The notes under the pieces were generated by a model that did not search any database, had not been told where the DNA came from, and saw only the letters and a program-made list of their open reading frames with translations. Source: Nitriliruptoraceae bacterium (GTDB lineage Bacteria > Actinomycetota > Nitriliruptoria > Nitriliruptorales > Nitriliruptoraceae). Taken from it: 33,479 nt of DNA. The position numbers were made by a program, and so were the translations under genes. Positions 1 to 9,145 of this stretch are shown here, one piece after another. The stretch is taken from positions 1 to 33,479 of the forward strand of contig SKNO01000183.1 of the NCBI GenBank assembly GCA_007120465.1, in the 5' to 3' direction. Each line of letters starts with the position of its first letter. Within the stretch, counting starts at the first letter, position 1.

Positions 1-1628
1 CGGCGCTGCGCCCACCGGCGTTGAAGGCGATCATCAGCGTGTGCTCGACCGATGACCGCTACGCCGATGACATCCACTACCACGGGGGCTGCGTCGTGGG
101 GTCGGACATGCTGTCGTGGTCGTCGACGATGCTGTTCCGGGGTGCGCGGCCTCCGGACCCCCGGTACGTCGGTGACGGCTGGCGCGAGACGTGGCTGGAG
201 CGGTTGGGGGTCGCACCCTTCGTCGAGACGTGGCTCGCGCACCAGCGCCGCGACGAGTACTGGAAGCACGCCTCGGTCGCCGAGGACCTCGGTGCGATCG
301 ACTGCGCGGTGTACATGGTCGGGGGCTGGGACGACGCCTACCGCGATGCCGTCCTGCGGGTGCTGGAGGGCTACGACGGGCCGCGCAAGGGGCTGATCGG
401 CCCCTGGGGACACGTCTACCCGGACCTGGGGGATCCCGGTGCGCCGGTCGATTTCGTCGGGGAGGCGGCGCGCTTCTGGGAGTACTGGCTCAAGGGCATC
501 GAGAACGGGATCATGGACGAGCCGATGCTGCGGGTGTTCATCCGCGAGACGGTTGAGGACCCGCCGTCGCGAGCGGAGCGGCTCGGCCACTGGGTGGCCG
601 AGCCGACCTGGCCGGCACCGTCGGTCGAACGTCGCCGGATCGAGCTGCGGGGGGACAGCCGGCTCGGCAGCGTGGCCGGGGAGGACGCTGGCCCCCGGGG
701 GGTCGGCGAGGACGAACACGTGATCCTGGGCAGCCAGACCGCCGGGCTGGAGGCCGGGGCGTACATGGGACTCGGCATCATCGAGGATCTGCCGGGGGAC
801 CAGCGTCGCGAGGACGGGCTCGCGCTGGCCTACACCTCGGCTCCGCTGACGACGCCGGTGACGGTGCTCGGACAACCGGTGCTGCAGCTCGAGCTCGCCG
901 TCGACCGACCGTGCGCGCTGGTGGCGGTCCGGCTGTGCGAGGTGACCCCGTCGGGCTACTCGCGGCTGGTGGCACGGGGGCTGCTCAACCTCACCCACCG
1001 TGAGGGGCACGAGACCCCGGTGCCGATGCGGCCGGGCGAGCGGACCACGGTGCTCGTCCAGTTGAGCGCGACCGGGCACACCTTCGGGGTCGGCAGCCGG
1101 GTGCTGGTGGCGGTCTCCCCGACCTACTGGCCGTGGGCGTGGCCGTCACCGGAGCCCGTGACGATGACCCTGTTCACCGACGGCGGCAGCCTCCTCGACC
1201 TACCCGAGCGGATCCCCCAGGACGGAGACGGCGTCCTCCCACCCTTCGTGCTGGCGGATCAGGCCGGCGAGGAACACCCGACCCGCGGTGGGCACCGCCA
1301 CGTCACCCACGACTGGATCACCGGCCGGTCGGAGTTGATCGAGTGGGCCGACCGGGAGATCACGGCGCTGCCGGACGGGTTGGAACTGGCGGAGTCGTGG
1401 ACGGACCACTTCACGATCCTGGAGGACGACCCGCTCTCGGCGGAGGTCCGCTGCGAGCGCTCCTCCGAGATCAGCCGTGGCGACTGGCGGGTCCGTGTCG
1501 AGACCGTGTCGACGATGACCTCCGACCCCACACGGTTCATGGTCACCAACGCGCTCGACGCCTACGAGGGTGAGGTACGGGTGGCATCCCGGCACTGGGT
1601 CAAGGAGATCCCGCGCGACCACGTGTGA
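1..1628 (+). CDS. CocE/NonD family hydrolase, 5'-truncated by the window
   Basis: The reading frame is open from base 3, so the gene starts upstream; about 542 residues are visible and the N-terminus with the expected GxSYxG nucleophile is outside. What remains fits the X-Pro dipeptidyl-peptidase/cocaine esterase (CocE/NonD) family of serine hydrolases. It opens in the alpha/beta-hydrolase core (STDDRYADDIHYHGG), then shows the catalytic Asp region (VGGWDD) and the catalytic His (GPWGH). A jelly-roll C-terminal domain follows, with the family's 'VTVLGQPVLQLELAVDRP' strand and 'RVLVAVSPTYWPWAWPSPEP'. Family members cleave esters, amides or X-Pro peptides, and substrate cannot be read from sequence. 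No signal peptide can be judged. The gene converges on the membrane acyltransferase gene, with 51 bp between stops. Family assignment is firm; specificity is unknown. Confidence 0.88.
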   Translation, partial: ALRPPALKAIISVCSTDDRYADDIHYHGGCVVGSDMLSWSSTMLFRGARPPDPRYVGDGWRETWLERLGVAPFVETWLAHQRRDEYWKHASVAEDLGAIDCAVYMVGGWDDAYRDAVLRVLEGYDGPRKGLIGPWGHVYPDLGDPGAPVDFVGEAARFWEYWLKGIENGIMDEPMLRVFIRETVEDPPSRAERLGHWVAEPTWPAPSVERRRIELRGDSRLGSVAGEDAGPRGVGEDEHVILGSQTAGLEAGAYMGLGIIEDLPGDQRREDGLALAYTSAPLTTPVTVLGQPVLQLELAVDRPCALVAVRLCEVTPSGYSRLVARGLLNLTHREGHETPVPMRPGERTTVLVQLSATGHTFGVGSRVLVAVSPTYWPWAWPSPEPVTMTLFTDGGSLLDLPERIPQDGDGVLPPFVLADQAGEEHPTRGGHRHVTHDWITGRSELIEWADREITALPDGLELAESWTDHFTILEDDPLSAEVRCERSSEISRGDWRVRVETVSTMTSDPTRFMVTNALDAYEGEVRVASRHWVKEIPRDHV

Positions 1629-1679
1629 GGTGCGGCACCCCATCGAGGTGCAGGTCGCACGCCTGGCTAGGAACGTCGA

Positions 1680-2762
1680 TCAGGTGGCGCCCGACGAGGC
1701 GGGCAGCCGCATGGGAGGTGGCCGCAGCAGCACCTCCAGCGGACCGCGGTCGGCGACCGACCGCCACGCGGCGGCCACGGCCACGGCCAGGGCACTCAGC
1801 GTCAGGGTGATCAGCACCGCCGGGAGCAGCCGGTCCGAGGTGGCGATCCCGCTAGCGGTGTGGAGCAGCACGAGGTGGCCGACGTAGACGGTCAGGGCGA
1901 GCTGCCCGGTGCTCGCGAGCGGCCACGTGGCGCGGGGGAAGCGTGCGGCGACGAGCAGGGCGACCCCCAACACCCCCACCGCGGCGCCGGTCCCACCGAT
2001 CAGCCAGAGCGGCATCTGCCCGTGGGCGGCGCTGGTGACGAGGAACCGGGGATCGTCGCTGGTGGTCGGCGGGCCGAGCAGCGCGACCAGGCCGCGGGCG
2101 GCGAGGAACGCGGTGATCGCCGTGGCCCACCCCGCGATCGCGAGCCGTCGCTGCAGCAGCGTGGCGCCGAGGTCCTGTCGTCCCAACCACATGCCGAACA
2201 GGAACGGCGCCGCCAGCGTGAGCAGCGGGTACGGCCCGGAGAGCACCAGCCCGTGCACGGTGTCGACGACCGGGTCGGTCAGGGTCGTCGGGGCGCGGGT
2301 GTAGACCTCCGGTGCGCGGGCCTGTCCCAGCAGGTACGCCACCGGACCGAGGGCGGCCGCACCGGCGGCGAGCGCGAGCAGCCACCGTCCGGGCAGCGGG
2401 AGCAGCACGATCGCGAGCACGAACAGCACCGCGTAGTCCTGGAGGATCACGTTGGCGCCATGGTCGAGTTCCTGGAGGGCGAGACCGGCTGGGAGCAGCA
2501 GCAGTGCGCGCCAGCCGAGGATCCAGCGGACCTTCCCCGCGTCCGCTCGTCGGGACGACGCCAGCAGCGACACGCCGACGCCGGCGACGAGCACGAACAG
2601 CAGGGAGGCCCGGCCGTACGGTGCGGCGTAGAGGCGCCCGAGGAGCCCAGGCACGTCCGTCGGCCCCACGTGCACCGCGAGCATCCCGAGGATCGCGAGG
2701 GCCCGTGCGACATCGACCCCGAGGATGCGTGTCCGCTCCGGGGTGCGTGGCGGCGCCGACAC
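1680..2762 (-). CDS. DUF418/HGSNAT-like multi-pass membrane acyltransferase
   Basis: About 360 residues with roughly ten hydrophobic segments. The N-terminal RILGVDVARALAILGMLAVH resembles the first helix of the heparan-alpha-glucosaminide N-acetyltransferase (DUF1624) family, which moves acetyl groups across the membrane. The C-terminus resembles DUF418 (TGQLALTVYVGHLVLLHT, then GPLEVLLR). Members are predicted integral membrane acyltransferases, and the acceptor here is unknown. The frame stays open well upstream but that part has no membrane character. I chose GTG at 2762, just before the first helix. Its nearest Shine-Dalgarno-like GGGAGG lies 18 nt upstream; a CTG four codons earlier would be spaced about 6 nt from it, so the true start may be non-canonical. 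Divergent from the gamma-glutamyltransferase gene. Family likely, start uncertain. Confidence 0.75.
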   Translation of the reverse strand: MSAPPRTPERTRILGVDVARALAILGMLAVHVGPTDVPGLLGRLYAAPYGRASLLFVLVAGVGVSLLASSRRADAGKVRWILGWRALLLLPAGLALQELDHGANVILQDYAVLFVLAIVLLPLPGRWLLALAAGAAALGPVAYLLGQARAPEVYTRAPTTLTDPVVDTVHGLVLSGPYPLLTLAAPFLFGMWLGRQDLGATLLQRRLAIAGWATAITAFLAARGLVALLGPPTTSDDPRFLVTSAAHGQMPLWLIGGTGAAVGVLGVALLVAARFPRATWPLASTGQLALTVYVGHLVLLHTASGIATSDRLLPAVLITLTLSALAVAVAAAWRSVADRGPLEVLLRPPPMRLPASSGAT

Positions 2763-2859
2763 CTCGGTCGCCAGGGTCTGCCTCCCGGTCGTCCCGATCC
2801 CCCGCTGGCCGGACGCGACGAGCCGCCGACGGACGGCAGGCGGTGGAGCTCCGCGACCG

Positions 2860-2865
2860 ACCCTA
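2860..2865 (-). promoter_or_regulatory. Putative -10 box (TAGGGT) for the membrane acyltransferase gene
   Basis: Minus-strand TAGGGT fits the TANNNT pattern of actinobacterial -10 boxes and lies 97 nt upstream of the proposed GTG. No convincing -35 box is visible. It shares the 208-bp divergent spacer with the opposing promoter at 2921. Confidence 0.3.
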
Positions 2866-2920
2866 GCGCGGTCGTTGCGACGATGGCTGTCCGTCCGTTC
2901 ATCCCGTCGCTCGCGGCCGG

Positions 2921-2926
2921 TACGGT
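2921..2926 (+). promoter_or_regulatory. Putative -10 box (TACGGT) for the gamma-glutamyltransferase gene
   Basis: TACGGT lies 44 nt upstream of the ATG at 2971. The same or a similar hexamer occurs about 32-36 nt before several other starts in the window (16153, 17575, 18087, and 19713 on the minus strand). No clear -35 box is seen. Confidence 0.4.
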
Positions 2927-2970
2927 CGAGTCGCGGCCAGGACCGACGGGGTCGCGTCCGGGAGGTGCGG

Positions 2971-4689
2971 ATGCGCCGGAGTGCAGCAGCGTGGACCTGG
3001 CTGGTCGGTGGCCTCGTCGCGGCCATCGTCCTCGCCGGCTGCAGCGCGGTCACCGCCCCGGAGCCGGTCGGCGAGGCGGCGCCGAGCGTCGAGCCGGCCC
3101 CCGCGCCGGAACCGGCACCGCCACCCGAACCTCCCTCGGAGCCCGCTGAGCCCGAGCCGGCCCCGCCGGAGGAGTCGGCGCCGGCCTTGCGCGCGTTCGG
3201 CGTCAGTGCGGGGGACGCGGACGCCGTCGCCGCTGGCATGGCGGTGCTCGAGGACGGTGGCAACGCGGTCGACGCGGCGGTGGCGGCCGCCTTCGCCGTC
3301 AGCGTGGTCGAGCCCTTCGCGTCGGGGATCGGAGGCGGCGGCGCGGCCATCGTGGCCGCACCGGGGACGGAGCCCGTCGCCTACGACTACCGCGAGGTGG
3401 TGTCGCAGGACGGGGTGATCCCGGCCACCAACATCGGGATCCCGGGGTTCGTCGCCGGGATGGGTGCGCTGCTCGACGACCATGGCACCCGGACCCTGGG
3501 TGAGGTCCTCGCGCCGGCGGTGGATCTCGCCCGGCACGGCACCGCCACGTCGGCGACCGTCGCCAGCCAGCTGCGCAGCGCTGCGTACCGGCTCCCGGTG
3601 GGGCAGCTCCCGCACCTGTACCCGGGCGGCGCCCCGCTGGACGCCGGCGCCCCCCTGGTCCAGGAGGAGCTGGCGGACACCCTCGAGCTCCTGGCGCGGG
3701 ACGGGGTGGACGCGTTCTACCGGGGTGCGCTCGCCAACCGCCTGGCGGTGAACGTCGACGGGATCGACCGGGCCTCGCTGGAGGCCTACGCGGTGCAGCG
3801 GTCGCGCCCACCGGCCGGTCGCGTCGGTGACCTCGAGGTGCTCGGTGCCGCGCCTCCCCTCCCGGGGGCCACGCTCATCCAGATGCTGCAGGTGGCCGAG
3901 GCGCTCGACATCGGGGCGATCGAACCGGGGTCCGCCGACCACATCCACACCATCTCGATGGCGTGGCGACTCGCCGATCAGTTCGTGTCGTGGGACCTCG
4001 GTGATCCGGCCTTCATCGACGTGCCCCTCGACGAGCTCACCGACCCCGAGCGCAACACGGCCCTCGCCGCGGAGGTGCCGCCGAACGGGTTCCTGTCGGT
4101 CGACCCGGGTCAGCCCCGGGGCGGTCTCACCGGGAACACGACCCACCTCACGGTCGTCGATGCCGACGGGATGATGGTGTCGATGACCAACACCATCACG
4201 AACTTCTGGGGTTCCGGCCGCTACGAGGCCGGGTTCTTCCTGAACGACCAGCTGCGCCGCTTCTCGATCGGCCGCAGCGCGGCGAACCGGCCCGAGCCGG
4301 GCCGCCGCTCGGTGAGCTGGGCGCTGCCCGCCATGGTGCTCGACGACGAGGGCCGCCCGGTGCTCGGGATCGGGTCGCCCGGCGGGCGACGGATCCCGAA
4401 CATCCTGACGCAGGTGCTGGTGCGCTGGGGGTTCCACGATCAGTCGTTGTCCGACGCCGTCGCCGCGACCCGCTTCCACCTCGAGGGCACCGAGCTGTTC
4501 GTGGAGGAGATCCCGCCAGCGCCGATCGCCGACGACCTGCGTGGCCGCGGCTACTCGGCGCTGTCGGTGCCGGGGCCGCCCTACTACTTCGGGTCGGTCC
4601 AGGCGCTGGTGGTCGACCACGACAGCGGCGAGGTGACGGGGGCGCGCGACACCCGTCGTGAGGGCGACTGGGCCGTCGGCACACCCTGA
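2971..4689 (+). CDS. ggt: Gamma-glutamyltransferase, predicted lipoprotein
   Basis: 572 residues. Gamma-glutamyltransferases hydrolyse or transfer the gamma-glutamyl group of glutathione and related gamma-glutamyl compounds and mature by self-cleavage before a catalytic threonine. That site is visible at Thr390, in NTTHLTVVDADG, equivalent to E. coli Thr391 in TTHYSVVD. Other family marks are the substrate-binding DYREVV near the N-terminus and SPGGRRIPN in the small subunit. The N-terminus is a lipoprotein signal with lipobox LAGC (Cys24), followed by a Pro/Glu-rich tether of about 35 residues, so the enzyme probably sits outside the cell on the membrane. ATG at 2971 has GGAGG five bases upstream; a GTG two codons earlier is less well placed. 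Actinobacteria often use mycothiol or ergothioneine instead of glutathione, so the physiological substrate is open. Confidence 0.92.
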   Translation: MRRSAAAWTWLVGGLVAAIVLAGCSAVTAPEPVGEAAPSVEPAPAPEPAPPPEPPSEPAEPEPAPPEESAPALRAFGVSAGDADAVAAGMAVLEDGGNAVDAAVAAAFAVSVVEPFASGIGGGGAAIVAAPGTEPVAYDYREVVSQDGVIPATNIGIPGFVAGMGALLDDHGTRTLGEVLAPAVDLARHGTATSATVASQLRSAAYRLPVGQLPHLYPGGAPLDAGAPLVQEELADTLELLARDGVDAFYRGALANRLAVNVDGIDRASLEAYAVQRSRPPAGRVGDLEVLGAAPPLPGATLIQMLQVAEALDIGAIEPGSADHIHTISMAWRLADQFVSWDLGDPAFIDVPLDELTDPERNTALAAEVPPNGFLSVDPGQPRGGLTGNTTHLTVVDADGMMVSMTNTITNFWGSGRYEAGFFLNDQLRRFSIGRSAANRPEPGRRSVSWALPAMVLDDEGRPVLGIGSPGGRRIPNILTQVLVRWGFHDQSLSDAVAATRFHLEGTELFVEEIPPAPIADDLRGRGYSALSVPGPPYYFGSVQALVVDHDSGEVTGARDTRREGDWAVGTP

Positions 4690-4848
4690 ACGGCCCGGTC
4701 GACCGCACGTGCTCACCGCACGTGCTGATCCCTGCGGCGGTTCGCGACCGGGTGCGCACGCGGAGGACCGTCGGACGGTAGGTCGATGGTCCCGCTCGAT
4801 CCGTGCCGGACGCCACCTGCATCCCGGGGCGCGGTCCTCGACGATACG

Positions 4849-4890
4849 GGAGGCATCCGGAGGGGTCCGTCCGCCCCCTCCCTGGCCTCC
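4849..4890 (+). other. Two-tier hairpin in the leader of the thioredoxin-CcdA gene
   Basis: GGAGGC (4849-4854) pairs with GCCTCC (4885-4890). Inside it GGAGGGG (4859-4865) pairs with CCCCTCC (4875-4881) around a 9-nt loop. The structure ends 23 nt before the GTG start at 4914. No T-tract follows, so a classical terminator is less likely than a structured leader, although termination of the upstream gene cannot be excluded. The rest of the 224-bp spacer holds a direct repeat CGCACGTGCTNA near 4707-4729 and nothing else I recognise. Confidence 0.4.
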
Positions 4891-4913
4891 TGTCGGCGAT
4901 CGGAGCCCGCACC

Positions 4914-6302
4914 GTGCCCCACCTCCGGTCCACCCGCGGTGTGCCGATCGTCCGGCGGCTCCTGGTGCTGGTCGCCGGCGTGCTCGCGCTCACCGTCCTG
5001 GCCGCACCGGCGCGCGGGCAGGAGCCGGTGACGTTGCTGTACTTCGGGGCGGAGGGTTGCCCGTTCTGCGCTCAGATGGAGTCCTTCCTCGACGGTCTGG
5101 AGGCTCGCTACGGCGACGACCTCGAGGTGGAACGAGCCGACGTCGGCCGGGATCCCAGCGCGCGCGACCGGTGGGTCGCGGAGCTCGCGCAACGGGGCTA
5201 CGAGGCGTCCGGCGTGCCCACCGCGATCCTCGGTGACCGGGTCTGGGTCGGGTTCGACGCGCGCATCGGTGCGGACGTCGAGTCCGCGGTGATCACGGCG
5301 ATCGCGGCCCGGGAGCGGCCACCCGACGAGCCACCCAACGACCCGTCCGACGTCGTCCCTGACGACGGCACCACGATCAGCCTCCCGTTCATCGGCGAGG
5401 TGGACGTCGCGGCTCGTTCCGCGCTGGCGGCGACCGTGCTGATCGCCTTCGTCGACGGGTTCAACCCCTGCTCGCTGTGGGTGCTGGCGGTGCTGCTCGC
5501 GATGGTGCTGAACGCGGGCGCGACGCGGGGTCGGGTCGCGCTGATCGGCGGGGTGTTCCTGACGGTGACCGGGCTGATCTACGGCGCCTTCATCGCGGGG
5601 GTCTTCACGGTGCTCGGGTACATCGAGCACCTCGGGGTGATCCGTGTCGGCGTCGCGTTGATCGCCCTCGTCGTCGGTGCCATCAACGTCAAGGACTACG
5701 TCGCCTTCAAACAGGGTCCCTCGCTGACGATCCCCGACCGGTTCAAGCCACGCATCTACCGCGGCGGACGGTCGATCCGCGACACCGACCGACCGCTCGG
5801 GGCGGTGGTCGGCACCACGATCGCGATGGCGGCGGGCATCGCGCTGGTGGAGCTGCCGTGCACCGCGGGGTTCCCGGTGATCTGGACGGGGATCCTGCGT
5901 ACGCAGGGGGTCGAGGGGGCCGAGTTCGGGGGGCTGCTCGCCCTGTACCTGCTGATCTACATCCTCGACGAGCTGGCCCTGTTCGCCGCCGCCATCGTGA
6001 CCCTGAAGATCGGGCGGTTCGAGGAGCGCCACGGGCGCCTGCTCAAGCTCCTCGGCGGCACGGTGATGCTCGCCCTGGGCGGCGTGCTGCTGTTCGTCCC
6101 CGCACTGATGGAGGACCTCATCGGGGCGACCCTGGTGATCCTCGGGGCGATCCTGCTTGCGGTGATCGTCGATCGGATCAACCAGCGGCGGGCCGCCCAG
6201 CGCGGGCCGCGCCGCGGGGGGCAGCACCGACCACCATCGAAGCCGGTGCAACGGTCCCGGTCGAAGGCCGATCAGCGGTCCCGGTCCAGGACCCGCCGAT
6301 GA
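4914..6302 (+). CDS. Thioredoxin/glutaredoxin domain fused to a CcdA/DsbD-like transmembrane electron carrier
   Basis: 462 residues. CcdA/DsbD proteins pass electrons from cytoplasmic thiols across the membrane to extracytoplasmic thiol proteins. Residues 1-35 form a signal peptide or anchor (cleavage plausible at ARG/QE). Residues 38-130 form a thioredoxin-like domain with redox motif CPFC (49-52) and the cis-Pro GVPTAIL. After an acidic, Pro-rich linker come about six to eight membrane segments carrying the two CcdA-type cysteines, NPC (Cys186) and LPC (Cys316). The tail is short, basic and Ser/Arg-rich. GTG at 4914 has GGAG eight bases upstream; GTG 4941 is a possible alternative, and a longer in-frame start at 4803 lacks domain support. 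The stop overlaps the start of the next gene as ATGA, implying translational coupling. The domain order resembles DsbD but the partner is unknown. Confidence 0.85.
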   Translation: MPHLRSTRGVPIVRRLLVLVAGVLALTVLAAPARGQEPVTLLYFGAEGCPFCAQMESFLDGLEARYGDDLEVERADVGRDPSARDRWVAELAQRGYEASGVPTAILGDRVWVGFDARIGADVESAVITAIAARERPPDEPPNDPSDVVPDDGTTISLPFIGEVDVAARSALAATVLIAFVDGFNPCSLWVLAVLLAMVLNAGATRGRVALIGGVFLTVTGLIYGAFIAGVFTVLGYIEHLGVIRVGVALIALVVGAINVKDYVAFKQGPSLTIPDRFKPRIYRGGRSIRDTDRPLGAVVGTTIAMAAGIALVELPCTAGFPVIWTGILRTQGVEGAEFGGLLALYLLIYILDELALFAAAIVTLKIGRFEERHGRLLKLLGGTVMLALGGVLLFVPALMEDLIGATLVILGAILLAVIVDRINQRRAAQRGPRRGGQHRPPSKPVQRSRSKADQRSRSRTRR

Positions 6303-7855
6303 GCGCCGGGGAGCACGCCAGCCGAGCAGGTCACGTCCACGACGTCGTCGTCATCGGGGGTGGCGTCGTGGGCGTGACCCTGGCACGCGCGCTCTCGCGC
6401 TACCACCTCGACGTGGTGCTCCTCGAGCGCGACGAGGAGGTCGGCTTCGGGGTCAGCAAGGCCAACAGCGGGATCATCCACTCGGGGATCCACGCCGATC
6501 CGAACACGGTGAAGGGCGCACTCGAGTGGCCCGGCAACGTCGCGTGGATGACGCTGCGGGACGAGCTCGGGTTCGGGCTGGCCCAGGTCGGTGAGCTGCT
6601 GGTCGCGCTGTCGGAGGACGAGCTGGTCTCGATCGAGCGTCTGCACGCCCAGGGGCAAGCCAAGGGGGTCCCCGGTCTGGAGCGGTGGGACCAGCAGCGG
6701 GTGCGGCGCCACCAGCCGAACCTCTCCCGCGAGGTGATCGCGGCGCTGTGGGCCCCGACCGCCGCGGTGATCAACCCCTACGAGGCCGTCATGCTGATCG
6801 CGGAGAGCGCGGCGCACAACGGCGTCGAGGTCGCGACCGCCGAGCCGGTCGTCGCGATCGACCCGCCCGACCCGGACGGTCCGATCGTGCTGCACACCCC
6901 TGCCCGGACGCTGGCGGCGCACTACGTCGTGAACGCCGCCGGGTTGTACGCCGACGAGGTGGCGGGTATGGCCGGCGTCGGGACCTTCTCGATCACCGGA
7001 CGCAAGGGTGAGGAGTACCTGCTCGACAAGCGGCTCGCGGGGCTGGTGACCTCGATCATCTTCCCGTGCCCGACGGCGACCTCGAAGGGGACGCTCGTCA
7101 CCCCGACCTTCGACGGGACGATCATGGTCGGGCCCACCGCCGAGGCCACCGACGACAAGCGCGACACCGCGACCACGCCCGAGGGCGCCAAGGAGGTGTT
7201 CGCCGCGGCCCGGCGCTTGGTCCCCGGCATCGACGAGCGGGACGTGATCGCTGAGTTCGCCGGTGTCCGCGCGGTGGCCGACACCGACGACTTCGTGCTC
7301 GGTCCCACGGCCCGTCGCGGGTTCATCAACGCCGCCGGCATCCAGTCGCCGGGGCTGACCGCGGCGCCGGCGATCGCGGACCACCTCGTCGAGGTGCTCC
7401 GCGAGGAGGGGCTGCAGCTCACCGAACGGGACGAGTTCGAGCCGCGCGTCGAGTACCCGGTCCGGTTCGCCGTGCTCCCGATGGAGGAGCAGGCCGCGCT
7501 GGCCGAGCGGGACCCGCGGTTCGCTCGGCTCGCCTGCCGCTGCGAGCTGGTCACCGAGGCGGAGCTCGTCGACGCCGTCGACCGCGGGGCGCGCACCCTG
7601 GACGGCATCAAGTTCCGGACGCGTGCCGGGATGGGACGCTGCCAGGGCGCGTTCTGCACGTGGCGTTGCATCACGCTGCTGGCCGACCGGCGGGGCGTGC
7701 CGATCCCCCGGATCACCAAGCGTGGCGGGGATTCCTGGATCGTGTGCGACCGCGACGATGCCGACGCGGCCCCGCCGCGACCACCGGTCCCCGCCACCTC
7801 ACCACCGGCACCGGCGGCCGTCGAGGTGGCCGGGTCGCCGGGCGCCGGGAGCTGA
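6299..7855 (+). CDS. GlpA/LhgO-like FAD-dependent oxidoreductase with BFD-type [2Fe-2S] C-terminal domain
   Basis: 518 residues. A DAO-type FAD fold begins with VVVIGGGVVG (17-25) and continues with the GlpA/YgaF-like block SKANSGIIHSGIHADPNT (53-70). The C-terminus is a BFD-like domain with cysteines at 413, 415, 448 and 453 (CRC ... GRCQGAFC), as in GlpA of the anaerobic glycerol-3-phosphate dehydrogenase. With the next two genes it forms the GlpA-like, NAD/FAD and DUF1667 trio found beside glycerol kinase in Thermotoga and clostridia. No glpK or glpF is seen here, so the substrate could be glycerol-3-phosphate or another 2-hydroxy acid. A Pro/Ala-rich tail of about 35 residues is extra. 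ATG at 6299 overlaps the preceding TGA by four bases. Confidence 0.87.
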   Translation: MSAGEHASRAGHVHDVVVIGGGVVGVTLARALSRYHLDVVLLERDEEVGFGVSKANSGIIHSGIHADPNTVKGALEWPGNVAWMTLRDELGFGLAQVGELLVALSEDELVSIERLHAQGQAKGVPGLERWDQQRVRRHQPNLSREVIAALWAPTAAVINPYEAVMLIAESAAHNGVEVATAEPVVAIDPPDPDGPIVLHTPARTLAAHYVVNAAGLYADEVAGMAGVGTFSITGRKGEEYLLDKRLAGLVTSIIFPCPTATSKGTLVTPTFDGTIMVGPTAEATDDKRDTATTPEGAKEVFAAARRLVPGIDERDVIAEFAGVRAVADTDDFVLGPTARRGFINAAGIQSPGLTAAPAIADHLVEVLREEGLQLTERDEFEPRVEYPVRFAVLPMEEQAALAERDPRFARLACRCELVTEAELVDAVDRGARTLDGIKFRTRAGMGRCQGAFCTWRCITLLADRRGVPIPRITKRGGDSWIVCDRDDADAAPPRPPVPATSPPAPAAVEVAGSPGAGS

Positions 7856-7861
7856 CCGCCG

Positions 7862-9145
7862 ATGCCAATCACCCCCGACCGTCGCCACCTGCAGTCGAGG
7901 TACGACGTCGTGATCGTCGGCGCCGGACCTGCGGGGATGGCGGCGGCGCTCGGCGCCCGCGAGCGTGGGGCCGAACACGTCCTGCTCGTGGACCGCGAGA
8001 CCGATCCCGGCGGGATCCTGCTGCAGTGCATCCACTCGGGCTTCGGCCTGCACGCCTTCGGGGAGGAGGTGACCGGGCCGGAGTACGCCGGACGCTTCCT
8101 CGAACAGGTGCTCGAGCAGGACGTCGACGTCCTCACCGACGCCTACGTGATGGACGTCACCGCGGACCGCCGCGTGAAGCTGATGTCGCCGCGCGTCGGC
8201 GTGCACACCGTCGACGCCGCGACGGTGGTGCTGGCGATGGGGGCGCGGGAACGCACCCGGGAGGCGATCCGCATCCCCGGCGACCGGCCCTCGGGGGTGA
8301 TGACCGCGGGGTTCGCCCAGCAGTTGGTCAACCTCGAGGGCTACCTGCCGGGGCGTCGAGCGGTGATCCTCGGGTCGGGTGACATCGGGCTCATCATGGC
8401 CCGCCGGCTGGCCCTCGAAGGCGTCGAGGTGGTGGGGGTGTTCGAGCTGCTGCCCCAGCCGAGCGGGCTGACCCGCAACGTGGTGCAGTGCCTCGACGAC
8501 CTCGACATCCCCCTGCACCTGTCGACGACGGTGATCCGGATCCACGGTCGTGACCGGGTCGAGCGGGTCACCGTCGCCCCGGTGGACGACGACCGTCGAC
8601 CGATCCCCGAGAAGGCGTGGGACGTCGACTGCGACACGCTGCTGCTGTCGATCGGGTTGATCCCTGACGCGGAGCTGGCCCGGTCGCTCGGCGCACAGCT
8701 GGACCCGCTGACCGGCGGGCCGGTCGTCAGCGGCACGATGGAGACGACCCTGCCCGGGGTGTTCGCCGCCGGCAACGTCGTGCACGTCAACGACCTCGCC
8801 GACTGGGTCAGCAGGGAGGCGCAGGTCGCCGGGGAGGCCGCCGGGGCGCTGGCGACGGGGGCGCGTCGGCCCGACCAGGACATCCGGCTGATCCCGGGGG
8901 AGAACGTCGCGTACGTCGTCCCGCACACGATCGCCAGCGACGGCACCCACACGCTGTCCTTCCGGGTGCGCCGTCCGATCCACGGCCCGACGGTCCTGCG
9001 GCTCGGGGAGATCCACCGCCGCAAGGTCCGGGCAGTGGTGCCCGCTGAGATGGTCACGATGAAGGTGTCGCCGCGCATCCTGGAGGGGTTCCGCGGCGAC
9101 GTGCTGCGCGTCGACGCGATCGCCGCCGAGGAGGTGGCGAGGTGA
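7862..9145 (+). CDS. NAD(P)/FAD-dependent oxidoreductase of the GlpAB/DUF1667 trio
   Basis: 427 residues of the pyridine nucleotide-disulfide oxidoreductase fold. The FAD-binding motif [10 protein letters not shown] is at 16-25, a second dinucleotide motif [10 protein letters not shown] lies mid-protein, and an FAD-closing [13 protein letters not shown] follows. It has no CxxxxC redox disulfide of the thioredoxin reductase or glutathione reductase kind; [13 protein letters not shown] matches the variant found beside GlpA-like proteins. It probably moves electrons between the FAD/BFD subunit and NAD(P) or another acceptor. The start lies 6 bp after the upstream stop, and the end overlaps the DUF1667 start as GTGA, so the three were probably made together. 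Electron direction cannot be told from sequence. Confidence 0.87.
   Translation: MPITPDRRHLQSRYDVVIVGAGPAGMAAALGARERGAEHVLLVDRETDPGGILLQCIHSGFGLHAFGEEVTGPEYAGRFLEQVLEQDVDVLTDAYVMDVTADRRVKLMSPRVGVHTVDAATVVLAMGARERTREAIRIPGDRPSGVMTAGFAQQLVNLEGYLPGRRAVILGSGDIGLIMARRLALEGVEVVGVFELLPQPSGLTRNVVQCLDDLDIPLHLSTTVIRIHGRDRVERVTVAPVDDDRRPIPEKAWDVDCDTLLLSIGLIPDAELARSLGAQLDPLTGGPVVSGTMETTLPGVFAAGNVVHVNDLADWVSREAQVAGEAAGALATGARRPDQDIRLIPGENVAYVVPHTIASDGTHTLSFRVRRPIHGPTVLRLGEIHRRKVRAVVPAEMVTMKVSPRILEGFRGDVLRVDAIAAEEVAR

Noticed and set aside
2763-3350. Long N-terminal extension of the DUF418-like protein
   Set aside because: It overlaps the start of ggt and has low-complexity Ala/Pro/Ser content; the first membrane helix begins after GTG 2762.
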